7,360 nt of DNA from contig CALCTX010000134.1 in assembly GCA_937907035.1 (NCBI GenBank), forward strand, positions 1 through 7,360. Reading direction: 5' to 3'. This DNA is from an uncultured Selenomonadales bacterium. Its GTDB lineage: Bacteria; Bacillota_C; Negativicutes; Selenomonadales; Selenomonadaceae. The translations under genes were made by a program, and so were the position numbers. Positions within the stretch are counted from its first letter, which is position 1; each line of letters begins with the position of its first letter. This document shows, one piece after another, positions 1 through 5,767 of the stretch. The notes below the pieces were generated by a model. The model searched no databases. It worked only from the letters and a program-made list of their open reading frames with translations, and had not been told where the DNA came from.

Positions 1-145
1 GCATTAACAGTTAAGTCCGCTGCAGGTCTGCATCTCCACGGCTTTGACATTATGCTATCACTCTTTCGTACCGCCAGGTTGTCCCGTGAGAACAATCTTC
101 CCCATATCTGCAAATTTTGATTTTTTCATTTAATAGCACAAATTT
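1..145. other. Left-edge stretch without a supportable gene
   Basis: I see no convincing gene here. On the plus strand a frame is open from the window edge to a TGA at 118-120 (39 codons), but its translation has no recognisable motif and could be chance. On the minus strand a 23-codon ORF (129 down to 58) reads MKKSKFADMGKIVLTGQPGG followed by TKE and a stop. It has a plausible coding look but no Shine-Dalgarno sequence upstream. No tRNA, riboswitch or repeat could be identified. Sequence left of the window would be needed to tell whether the plus-strand frame is the end of a real convergent gene. Confidence 0.3.
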
Positions 146-180
146 AAAAGGACTCGCTATAATGTGAAGCGAGTCCTTTT
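146..180 (-). terminator. Intrinsic terminator, probably bidirectional
   Basis: A perfect 13-bp stem (146-158 with 168-180, arm AAAAGGACTCGCT) encloses a 9-nt loop. Each arm ends in four A or T, so both strands carry a short U-tract after the hairpin. It lies about 77 bases past the stop of the minus-strand gene at 257-1195 and most likely ends the dnaX operon. It could also end a plus-strand gene entering from the left. The U-tract is short, so efficiency is uncertain. Confidence 0.85.
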
Positions 181-256
181 ATACGAACTAAATAAAAATG
201 TATGCCATATCCCTTTAAACCAAACAGAATGTGGCTTCCGATATTTTATTTAACAG

Positions 257-1195
257 CTATTGTTCTAAATCAAGCAAAGATACGTCAGCCTTTTGATGTG
301 TTTTGTAACTTGCCACCGCATCAAGCAAGGCTGTTTCATCAGTAGTCGGAGCAGAGACTCCTGCATTTTCCGGCATTTGTTTATATTCCTTACCCTTTAT
401 ATATTCTTCCCATTCATTCTGGATAGCTTTAAATTTATAAAGCAATTCATCAACGATATCATAAATCGTTCGCTTGCCGTCATCTGTTCCGCCATTCTGC
501 TTTTGTTCTTCCCCATCAACCGCAGCTGCATTCTTCTCTGCTGCTTCTGCCTCTGTTACTGCTTCATTGATGCTTTGGAGAAGATTGCCCAATATTTCTT
601 TTGCTTCCGCATCAGAAATAACTGCCTCACTATTATCCTCAACCATAGCTGTTGACGACATATTTCCTTCGCCGGCATCAGTTGCCATACTTGCTTGAAA
701 ATCAGCACTGCCGCCAGTCACTTCACTGCCGGCTTCGTACCCATTCCCAATATTGACATCAGCACCGCCGGCATTGTTTTTTAAAGCAGCTATTTCGGAC
801 ATTGCATCATCAGCCGCTTTGAGCTGTGCCCTCATAACAGCTGAACGCGCTTCATTTCGGGTCTTCGCATTTTTCAGGTCACGTTTCAGTTCTTCTCTGG
901 CTTCGGCAACGTTTTTGGCTTTACGGTAAAGACCTGCATCATTTTCCTTAAGATATTTCATTTCATTGGCTGAAAGTTCCCGGCCTTGTTTCAATTTATC
1001 TTTTATCAAAGAAAGTTTCATCTTATCCGATAAACTTGAACTTTTTGGTTTTGCAGTTACCTGCATCGTCTGCCGGTGATCAAGACTTGCCTTTAATTGT
1101 GTCAGACTCTGTCCCGTTGTGATCCGATAGTGCGCATCGATCTTCATATTGCGCAGATTTAAATAATTTCCGATCTTTCCGATTCCTTCCAACAT
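257..1195 (-). CDS. Hypothetical protein, charged helical and low-complexity, downstream of dnaX
   Basis: I do not recognise a characterised family in this 312-residue protein. It has no signal peptide, no membrane segment and no cysteine. Residues about 54-137 form a highly charged, probably helical or coiled-coil module, with a pattern (KLKQGRELSANEMKYLKEN, then LYRKA) that I recall from uncharacterised Firmicutes proteins. Residues 138-190 are Gly/Ala/Ser/Asp-rich and probably disordered. An Ala/Glu-rich helix follows (190-225), then a short helical segment at 242-270 with IYDIVDELLYKF and EWEEYIKG. The ATG start has a clear GGGAGGT Shine-Dalgarno sequence at 1202-1208. The gene begins 41 bases after the dnaX stop with no terminator between, so it is probably cotranscribed with dnaX. 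The terminator at 146-180 ends the unit. In many Firmicutes ybaB and recR occupy this slot; this protein is much longer than YbaB and I see no real similarity. The function is unknown, and any link to DNA replication is only positional. Confidence 0.85.
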   Translation of the reverse strand: MLEGIGKIGNYLNLRNMKIDAHYRITTGQSLTQLKASLDHRQTMQVTAKPKSSSLSDKMKLSLIKDKLKQGRELSANEMKYLKENDAGLYRKAKNVAEAREELKRDLKNAKTRNEARSAVMRAQLKAADDAMSEIAALKNNAGGADVNIGNGYEAGSEVTGGSADFQASMATDAGEGNMSSTAMVEDNSEAVISDAEAKEILGNLLQSINEAVTEAEAAEKNAAAVDGEEQKQNGGTDDGKRTIYDIVDELLYKFKAIQNEWEEYIKGKEYKQMPENAGVSAPTTDETALLDAVASYKTHQKADVSLLDLEQ

Positions 1196-1236
1196 AACAA
1201 TACCTCCCTGTATTTGTTCACTGAAGAATATATTCT

Positions 1237-2970
1237 TTACAATTTATGTTCTTTTTCGTAGATGTCCTTATCTACAAAATGATCACCTAATATCTTCATA
1301 GATTCAGCCAGACAATCTTTGGCCTCCGGCGTTAATTGTGTTAAATCCGGCCCCCCGATATCTGCAGGATCCTCCGGTGGCAAAACCTTATCGGGTTTTG
1401 CCGGTGCCTGCGGCTCAAAAATGCATTCCAACATCATTTCTCGTCCGGACAATTCCTGCAAACATTGTTCCAAATATGACTTATAATCCTTTTGCGACAG
1501 GCGATTCATTGTAAAACTGTTTGGCGCCTGGATCCGGAAGTGAACTTCATCCATACCGGCAAATGAGGTCCCGCCCAAGCAAGCCGCAACTGAAGCTTTT
1601 TTGTCGTCCTTTACCCGCGACAGCAAATTGGCAAATATTGTTTTTCCTTCTTGCGTTACCGCCAGCGGAACAACTTTTTTAACCGACCGTCTGGCCGCAG
1701 CTGCCTTTACTTCCCGTTGCCCGGTCTCTTTCTTTGGGACAGTACCTGCCGATACAGTATTCCGGCTCTCCAAGGCTGTTACAGTGGCTGTTAATTGTGC
1801 CAATCTGGCTTCCAATTGCTGGATCTTTGCGGCCTCAACATTACTTATCTGTCCCTGTTCTGCTGCCGCCGGCCTGCTCTGAACAACTGGAGCAGCACAC
1901 AAAGACAACAATGCTGTTTCCAAAGTTATTCTTGGGTCCGTTGTCTGTTTCATATCATTCAGGGCATCATTAAGCTTCTGGATTATTGGCATAAATTCCC
2001 CGGCAGCAAACAATCCTGCCAATTCACCGAGCACAGCTTCATCAGTTTCGTAAAATGTCGTTCCTTCCAACTTGCCGGCTGCTTTATAGATCATTAACGC
2101 CCGCAATTCACTGATCAATTCACTCGCCAACTGACGCAGATCCTTGCCCTGCACCAATATATCACTGATCGCTGTCAATATCTCATTCGCATTTTTAGCA
2201 GCGATCGCCTTGATGATCCGCACTGTTTGTTCATGTCCGATCAACCCCAGCACATCACGGACAGCGGCTGCGGTAATTTCCGAATCCGTAAGAGCTACAC
2301 ATTGATCAAGGATCGAAAGTGCATCACGCATTCCGCCATCAGCTTGATAGGCAACAAGCCGGATTGCTTCGTTATCTGCTTTTATTCCCGATTTCTCACA
2401 AACTTCACTGAGCCGGGCTATAATGTCTTCAATCGCTATCCGTTTAAAATCATAGCGCTGGCAACGCGATTGGATCGTTGCCGGAACCTTGTGTATCTCC
2501 GTCGTCGCCAAAACAAAAACAACATTTGCCGGCGGTTCCTCAAGTGTTTTTAACAGTGCGTTAAAAGCTTCGCTGGTCAGCATATGGACTTCATCAATTA
2601 TATAAACTTTAAACCGGCCGCTTACCGGCGCAAATTTGACAGTTTCCCGCAATTCCCGGATCTCATCAATACCACGATTGGAAGCCGCATCGATCTCATA
2701 TACATCCATTGACGTACCATCATTGATATGCCGGCAATTTTCACACTCATTGCACGGATCCGGCGTCGGTCCTTTATCGCAATTCAATGCTTTGGCCAGT
2801 ATTTTGGCCGTACTGGTCTTTCCTGTACCACGCGGACCGGTAAAAAGATAAGCATGGGATAATTTCCCTTGCATGATCGCATTGGAAAGCGTCTTACTGA
2901 CATGATCCTGCCCGACAAGTCCGGTGAAATTGCCCGGACGCCATTTTCGATAAAGCGCTACATAAGCCAC
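1237..2970 (-). CDS. dnaX: DNA polymerase III subunit gamma/tau
   Basis: This is the clamp-loader ATPase of the replicative DNA polymerase, which loads the sliding clamp and, as tau, tethers polymerase cores. In its 577 residues I see the RFC-box-like N-terminus (YRKWRPGNFTGLVGQDHV), Walker A GPRGTGKT at 45-52, a zinc site formed by C64, C73, C76 and C79, Walker B IIDEVHM with D126/E127, sensor 1 ATTE (155-158), the SRC arginine finger R169, and sensor 2 GGMRDALS with R215. Residues 365-432 are an Ala/Gln/Lys-rich linker, and 433-577 a divergent tau-type C-terminal domain. The start is GTG, supported by AAGGAGG at 2978-2984 with a 7-base spacer. An A6 run encodes K431-K432, close to where the E. 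coli short form ends (see findings). The gene follows tRNA-Ser and ffs, a common Firmicutes order, and is probably cotranscribed with the unknown gene downstream. The identification is secure. Confidence 0.98.
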   Translation of the reverse strand: MAYVALYRKWRPGNFTGLVGQDHVSKTLSNAIMQGKLSHAYLFTGPRGTGKTSTAKILAKALNCDKGPTPDPCNECENCRHINDGTSMDVYEIDAASNRGIDEIRELRETVKFAPVSGRFKVYIIDEVHMLTSEAFNALLKTLEEPPANVVFVLATTEIHKVPATIQSRCQRYDFKRIAIEDIIARLSEVCEKSGIKADNEAIRLVAYQADGGMRDALSILDQCVALTDSEITAAAVRDVLGLIGHEQTVRIIKAIAAKNANEILTAISDILVQGKDLRQLASELISELRALMIYKAAGKLEGTTFYETDEAVLGELAGLFAAGEFMPIIQKLNDALNDMKQTTDPRITLETALLSLCAAPVVQSRPAAAEQGQISNVEAAKIQQLEARLAQLTATVTALESRNTVSAGTVPKKETGQREVKAAAARRSVKKVVPLAVTQEGKTIFANLLSRVKDDKKASVAACLGGTSFAGMDEVHFRIQAPNSFTMNRLSQKDYKSYLEQCLQELSGREMMLECIFEPQAPAKPDKVLPPEDPADIGGPDLTQLTPEAKDCLAESMKILGDHFVDKDIYEKEHKL

Positions 2971-3005
2971 AGTGGCTCCTCCTTAATCAATATCTATATA
3001 TTGAC

Positions 3006-3034
3006 ATTTTAACACATAAAAAAAACTGCTGCAA
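3006..3034 (-). promoter_or_regulatory. Candidate dnaX promoter inside the ffs terminator
   Basis: Reading the minus strand, an extended -10 TGTTAAAAT (3006-3014) lies 17 bases after a weak -35 TTGCAG (3029-3034), placing a start near 2999 and giving a leader of roughly 30 bases before the dnaX GTG. The -35 falls in the 3' arm of the ffs terminator hairpin. The -35 matches consensus at only three of six positions, so this is inference. The alternative is that dnaX is expressed by readthrough of that terminator. Confidence 0.45.
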
Positions 3035-3051
3035 AAAACCTGCAACAGTTT
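3018..3051 (-). terminator. Intrinsic terminator of the SRP RNA gene
   Basis: On the minus strand an 11-bp stem (5' arm AAACTGTTGCA at 3041-3051, 3' arm at 3023-3033, one G-U pair) with a 7-nt loop runs into eight consecutive T (3018-3025). It lies 17 bases past the 3' end of ffs and before dnaX, so it ends the SRP RNA transcript. Confidence 0.9.
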
Positions 3052-3067
3052 CAATTATCTTTTTCAC

Positions 3068-3190
3068 GTCGGGCTGCAACCCTCAGGCACCCCCACGGCA
3101 CATAGAACTTATCACTTACCGCTGCTTCCTTCCGGACCTGACGGGGTTCATGAGGCCCCATTGCGCAGGACCCAAAAGCTGCAGTCCGAC
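3068..3190 (-). ncRNA. ffs: Signal recognition particle RNA, small (4.5S) type
   Basis: This RNA pairs with Ffh protein to target nascent membrane and secreted proteins. The universally conserved apical part is on the minus strand: GTCAGGTCCGGAAGGAAGCA (about 3123-3142), which holds the symmetric internal loop and the GGAA tetraloop. The ends pair as expected: GTCGGACTGCAGC at 3178-3190 pairs with the 3' segment ending CCGAC at 3068-3072, with one mismatch. The implied length is about 123 nt, with no room for the Alu domain found in the roughly 270-nt B. subtilis RNA. The ends are set from the closing stem and may be off by a few bases. It lies between tRNA-Ser and dnaX with its own promoter and terminator. 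Confidence 0.95.
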
Positions 3191-3201
3191 CTGAAAAAGA
3201 T

Positions 3202-3229
3202 TTTATAGTTATTTATACAAAAATCACAA
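3202..3229 (-). promoter_or_regulatory. Candidate ffs promoter overlapping the tRNA-Ser terminator
   Basis: On the minus strand, -10 TATAAA (3202-3207) is preceded by a 16-base spacer and -35 TTGTGA (3224-3229, four of six consensus positions). The predicted start, near 3195, is a few bases before the deduced 5' end of the SRP RNA. The -35 lies within the 3' arm of the tRNA-Ser terminator hairpin. Support is by position and sequence only. Confidence 0.55.
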
Positions 3230-3246
3230 GCCCCGAGGGACTTGTG
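3219..3246 (-). terminator. Intrinsic terminator of tRNA-Ser
   Basis: On the minus strand CACAAGTCC (3238-3246) pairs with GGGCTTGTG (3225-3233), giving nine pairs including one G-U and a 4-nt loop, followed by ATTTTTG. It begins 12 bases after the encoded CCA of the tRNA. Confidence 0.8.
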
Positions 3247-3257
3247 AATAATTATCA

Positions 3258-3349
3258 TGGCGGAGAGTGAGAGATTCGAACTCTCGGTACAGCGTTCACC
3301 GTACACACGCTTTCCAGGCGTGCTCCTTCAACCACTCGGACAACTCTCC
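3258..3349 (-). tRNA. tRNA-Ser(GGA), CCA encoded
   Basis: The minus strand folds as a type II tRNA. The acceptor stem is GGAGAGT/ACTCTCC with discriminator G and a genomically encoded CCA at 3258-3260. The anticodon arm is CACGC-CTGGAAA-GCGTG, with anticodon GGA at 3313-3315. The T arm is GAGAG-TTCGAAT-CTCTC. The long variable arm between anticodon and T stems is the hallmark of serine tRNAs. It reads the UCC and UCU codons. It has a strong promoter upstream and a terminator downstream, so it is probably transcribed alone. Confidence 0.97.
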
Positions 3350-3431
3350 AATGCCTGAATCAATATGTCAGCGGAAACCTTTCCCGGACATACTCCATAT
3401 AAAGTTGTGTGCTTCATCCACAACAATAAAC

Positions 3432-3454
3432 AGGATATCACAGCGTGGTATCCT
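3432..3454 (-). repeat. 23-bp imperfect dyad covering promoter spacer and -10
   Basis: On the minus strand AGGATAcCAC and GTGaTATCCT are inverted copies, with one mismatch, around the centre GCT. The dyad fills exactly the spacer and -10 box of the tRNA-Ser promoter. It could be an operator. In RNA from the upstream gene it could instead fold as a hairpin followed by TGTTTATTGTT, a poor U-tract, and act as a weak terminator for the response-regulator operon, which otherwise has none. Confidence 0.6.
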
Positions 3455-3460
3455 TGTCAA
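3432..3460 (-). promoter_or_regulatory. Strong sigma-70/A-type promoter for tRNA-Ser
   Basis: On the minus strand a perfect -35 TTGACA (3455-3460) is followed by a 17-base spacer and -10 TATCCT (3432-3437, four of six). It starts 9 bases after the stop of the upstream CheX-like gene. The predicted start near 3425 leaves a leader of about 75 bases before the tRNA. The leader can fold: TATGTC/GACATA (3364-3369 with 3387-3392) encloses GGAA/TTCC. This leader would be removed by RNase processing. Confidence 0.8.
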
Positions 3461-3469
3461 GTTTTACTT

Positions 3470-4324
3470 TTAAGCAAAAATAAATTCATCAGTTGCCATA
3501 ATAAGTGCAAACGAGCCGCATCCCGTCTCTATCGGCACGATCAACTGCTGATTTCCCATTGGCTCTGCATTTGCAGCAACAGTCGGTATCTCCAGATCAG
3601 CTTCCAACTCTCTCTTGGCAATCTCTACCGCATAGAGTCCATTCAGTACATTGAAAAATTCCATCACACTGTCAAGGACCATATCGTTCATCTCAGTAAA
3701 TCTCTCCCGGCTGTAACGGCTGGCAATATCAATAAAAACCTCATCCGTTGCATAAAATCCGGTTACTAAATTTACAACTCCGACCAATACCTGAGAAACA
3801 ATATGTGATGCCGCAGCTGTATCAAAATGATACGGTTCGTCAATATTTATTACTGCCGGCGTTCCAATAAAACGTACAAACGAATCCATAAAAACATCAG
3901 AAAATTCCTCGTACATCGGCTGTTCCGACTCAAGTTCCGGACCGATCAATTTACTGACAGCTTCCCGAACCGGCAAACTCTTATATTCATCATAATCCTG
4001 AAGATACTTTCCCACATCTCCAAGCGGCATGTCATCATTTAACATAGCCTGCGCAAAACTCAGGCTTTCTCCGGTGATTGCCTGCGATAAATTGGAAATT
4101 TGGGTCTCTGTTAAAAGCCCCTGCTCTTTTGCAGCGGCAATAAATTTGTCATCAGACTGCCCACCCAGTTGTCCGATCTGATCAGGTGTTACAATTCCTT
4201 GCTTAACTGCCAATAATCGCAGACCCGGCTTCAAATCAGAACTGTCTTTCAACAGTTGCTTTACGCGAGTGATCGGCAAAATACCTTTATTTAATAAATG
4301 CTGGGAAAAATAATGACTATTCAA
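3470..4324 (-). CDS. CheX/CheC-like phosphatase domain protein with N-terminal repeat region
   Basis: This is a probable cytoplasmic partner of the adjacent response regulator, likely removing its phosphate. With a TTG start at 4324 it has 284 residues. The C-terminal half (about 138-284) is CheX-like: D218, E222 and N225 in DSVMEFFN match the D/S-x3-E-x2-N active-site motif, and P247 follows 21 residues later, close to the family spacing. Only one such motif is present, as in CheX; CheC has two. The N-terminal half has two related units, RLLAVKQGIVTPDQIGQL (about 35-52) and FIAAAKEQGLLTETQISNL (about 61-79), resembling helical repeats seen in other signalling proteins. The start is uncertain. 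The frame stays open to an ATG at 4411, but that would put 29 residues inside the response regulator. The TTG at 4322-4324 overlaps the regulator stop and has GAAGG nine bases before it, so translational coupling is likely. The phosphatase role is inferred from the motif. Confidence 0.85.
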   Translation of the reverse strand: MNSHYFSQHLLNKGILPITRVKQLLKDSSDLKPGLRLLAVKQGIVTPDQIGQLGGQSDDKFIAAAKEQGLLTETQISNLSQAITGESLSFAQAMLNDDMPLGDVGKYLQDYDEYKSLPVREAVSKLIGPELESEQPMYEEFSDVFMDSFVRFIGTPAVINIDEPYHFDTAAASHIVSQVLVGVVNLVTGFYATDEVFIDIASRYSRERFTEMNDMVLDSVMEFFNVLNGLYAVEIAKRELEADLEIPTVAANAEPMGNQQLIVPIETGCGSFALIMATDEFIFA

Positions 4325-4700
4325 TTCCCCCAACCTTCTTTCGGATAGTCTCAACAGCTTTTTTAATCTGTGCACTTGTATACGGCTTCTGAATAAAATC
4401 CAAGGCTCCAAGCTGCAACGTTTTCATAAGCTTTTGAGGCGTACCGGCTGAAGAAAGCATGACAACCGGAATATCAGGATTGATCTCTTTTATCGTCTCC
4501 AAAGCTTCAATTCCGCCAACCTCCGGCATAACAATATCAAGAATAATGCCATCCGGTTTAGCCTGTAATGCTTGCATTACAGCTTCTTTTCCGTTTTCGG
4601 CTTCAATGACTTCACAATCGAGTTTTTCTAATTCATCACGCAATTTCTTCCGTAACAGCTGTGAATCATCCGCGATGATCAATCTAAGCTTCTCCGCCAA
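4317..4700 (-). CDS. Single-domain response regulator (CheY-like)
   Basis: This receiver protein of 127 residues has no output domain. It carries the acidic pocket D11/D12, phosphoacceptor D55 in ILDIVMP, S83 at the Thr/Ser switch position, F102 near the aromatic switch position, and K105-P106. All the residues required for phosphorylation are present. The start is TTG, with GGGAGGG at 4708-4714 and a 7-base spacer; translation begins MAEKLRLIIADDS. The gene overlaps the next one, which encodes a CheX-like phosphatase, by 8 bases, so the two are almost certainly coexpressed and probably interact. No histidine kinase, CheA or flagellar gene is in the window, so the phosphodonor and target are unknown. 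It may act in chemotaxis, twitching or another phospho-relay. Calling it cheY would go beyond the evidence. Confidence 0.93.
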   Translation of the reverse strand: MAEKLRLIIADDSQLLRKKLRDELEKLDCEVIEAENGKEAVMQALQAKPDGIILDIVMPEVGGIEALETIKEINPDIPVVMLSSAGTPQKLMKTLQLGALDFIQKPYTSAQIKKAVETIRKKVGGIE

Positions 4701-4740
4701 AGGAATTCCCTCCCATCATAAATTCTAAATAATCGATTAT

Positions 4741-4749
4741 ATTATATCA
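4741..4749 (-). promoter_or_regulatory. Extended -10 promoter for the response-regulator operon
   Basis: On the minus strand TGATATAAT is a perfect extended -10 (TGnTATAAT), with a second overlapping TATAAT five bases further on. No good -35 is present, which is common with extended -10 promoters. The predicted start, near 4734, falls in the middle of a perfect 12-bp palindrome ATAATCGATTAT (4729-4740). No terminator is visible between the lysR stop and this site, so readthrough from lysR is also possible. Confidence 0.6.
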
Positions 4750-4781
4750 TACTTATGCGGTTCATTGTTATAATTTTTTCA

Positions 4782-5666
4782 CTAATCTGTCGAAAAACCG
4801 CAATACCGCAAAAACAATTGCGCTGCCGGAGATACTGCTGCTTCTTTTAACCAATAAAATGTCTGTTCAAAAAACAGCTCTTCATCTTGAATCGAGATTT
4901 TTTCCATCCCTTCCGGCAAATCTCTCGCACAGTCTTCAGATATTATTGCAACTGCAGCTCCTTTAGCAGCAAATCGCATCGCCGCAGTTCCTGTAGTTGC
5001 TACAAACCTGATTTCCGGGTCGATCCCTTCTTTGCTGAACAAATCTCTCAATAATTTATAACAGCCATAATTACAAGCCACCGGCAAATGGCCAATTGTT
5101 GCTAATGAAACACTTTTGCCCTTAATTTTTGCAGCAAATTTCTGCTTGGAAAATGCTGCTACAAACCGTTCCTGCCGGATCTGCCGAAAATTGAAATTCT
5201 GCCGGTCTGCCAACGGCGCATTGGCAAAAGCAAAATCACTCATCCCGGTCCGCAAGCTGCTGACTTGTTGAGAAACCGCTTCCTCCCGAATTTGAAAAGT
5301 TACCCGGGGATAAGCTTCCGCAAATGGCAACAAATAATCCTCCAACAATCGCCGAGTTGCAACATAAGAAACACTGAAACGCACTGTTCCGGCAGCCTGT
5401 CTGGCAAAACTCTGCATATCGAGAACTATCCCGTCTTCGGTATTGCAAAGCTGCTGAGCTTTTTGCAAAAAAGCCGTTCCTGCTTCCGTCAATACAATAT
5501 GTCTTCGTCCCCGCCCTTTTTTGATCAACTGAGTTCCATAGTGATTTTCCAAAGTCCGAAGCTGTGCACTCAAAGCCGGCTGCGCCAGTGACAATTTACG
5601 ACTGGCCGCCGTCAAATTGCCCGTTTCCGCTACTGTTATAAAATTACGATAGAATTCAAAATCCAT
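4782..5666 (-). CDS. LysR-family transcriptional regulator
   Basis: This DNA-binding regulator of 294 residues is the usual LTTR length. The N-terminal winged helix-turn-helix is typical: FYRNFITVAETGNLTAASRK, then AQPALSAQLRTLENHYG (to residue 44), followed by the wing region ending IVLTEAG at 57-63. The conserved LF-x-R that usually follows the helix is replaced by LIKKGRGRR. The remainder is a periplasmic-binding-protein-like effector domain (from about 90), whose ligand cannot be read from sequence. I chose the ATG at 5666, which gives MDFEFYRNF and has AGGTG six bases upstream; a GTG at 5675 would add three residues. It is divergent from the DASS-type transporter at 5785, the standard layout for an LTTR controlling its neighbour, so it probably responds to the transported anion or a derivative. 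That link is inference. Confidence 0.93.
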   Translation of the reverse strand: MDFEFYRNFITVAETGNLTAASRKLSLAQPALSAQLRTLENHYGTQLIKKGRGRRHIVLTEAGTAFLQKAQQLCNTEDGIVLDMQSFARQAAGTVRFSVSYVATRRLLEDYLLPFAEAYPRVTFQIREEAVSQQVSSLRTGMSDFAFANAPLADRQNFNFRQIRQERFVAAFSKQKFAAKIKGKSVSLATIGHLPVACNYGCYKLLRDLFSKEGIDPEIRFVATTGTAAMRFAAKGAAVAIISEDCARDLPEGMEKISIQDEELFFEQTFYWLKEAAVSPAAQLFLRYCGFSTD

Positions 5667-5767
5667 TCCTCTCACCTAAAATAAAAAATTATTATATATT
5701 TAGATAAAAAATAATATTTTATGTTTTATCAAATTGATTTTACAATAATAACATAAATTCTACAAGC
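5667..5767. promoter_or_regulatory. AT-rich divergent regulatory region, lysR / transporter
   Basis: This region is extremely AT-rich and must hold both promoters. On the minus strand TATAAT (5691-5696) is a good -10 for lysR. On the plus strand TACAAT (5741-5746) is a fair -10 for the transporter, but neither has a convincing -35. Two dyads are visible: ATAAAA-N7-TTTTAT (5704-5722) and ATCAA-A-TTGAT (5728-5738). They are candidate LysR sites, but neither shows the classic T-N11-A symmetry at its centre, and AT-rich DNA yields such dyads by chance. Confidence 0.5.

Noticed and set aside
1..120. A riboswitch or T-box at the left edge
   Set aside because: I compared the GGTACGAAAGAGTG and AAAGCCG segments on the minus strand with c-di-GMP and T-box consensus features. 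The pairing and core motifs do not fit.
293..655. Plus-strand open frames opposite the unknown gene, and similar ones opposite dnaX, lysR and the phosphatase
   Set aside because: They lie antisense to well-supported genes, lack ribosome binding sites and give cysteine-rich or otherwise unlikely proteins. They are shadows of the real genes.
1675..1680. A canonical -1 slippery heptamer in dnaX as in E. coli
   Set aside because: The zero frame is GTT AAA AAA GTT, so the heptamer is T AAA AAA rather than A AAA AAG. The P-site tRNA would mismatch after a -1 slip, and the -1 frame has no early stop.
3001..3006. TTGACA on the plus strand as a promoter -35
   Set aside because: No -10 sequence is found 16-18 bases downstream, and any transcript would run antisense into ffs and the tRNA.
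3355..3456. A minus-strand frame through the tRNA-Ser leader reads ILFIVVDEAHNF, like a helicase Walker B box
   Set aside because: The open frame is only about 30 codons, lies between a strong promoter and a tRNA, has no start with a ribosome binding site and no other helicase motif. It is best explained as chance.
4325..4411. ATG at 4411 as start of the CheX-like protein
   Set aside because: It would place 29 residues within the response regulator in another frame, with no ribosome binding site seen. The TTG at 4324, overlapping the regulator stop, fits better. The choice is not proven.
5667..5675. GTG at 5675 as start of the LysR protein
   Set aside because: The ATG at 5666 gives the standard LysR N-terminus and has AGGTG at a proper distance. 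The GTG itself sits within that ribosome binding site.
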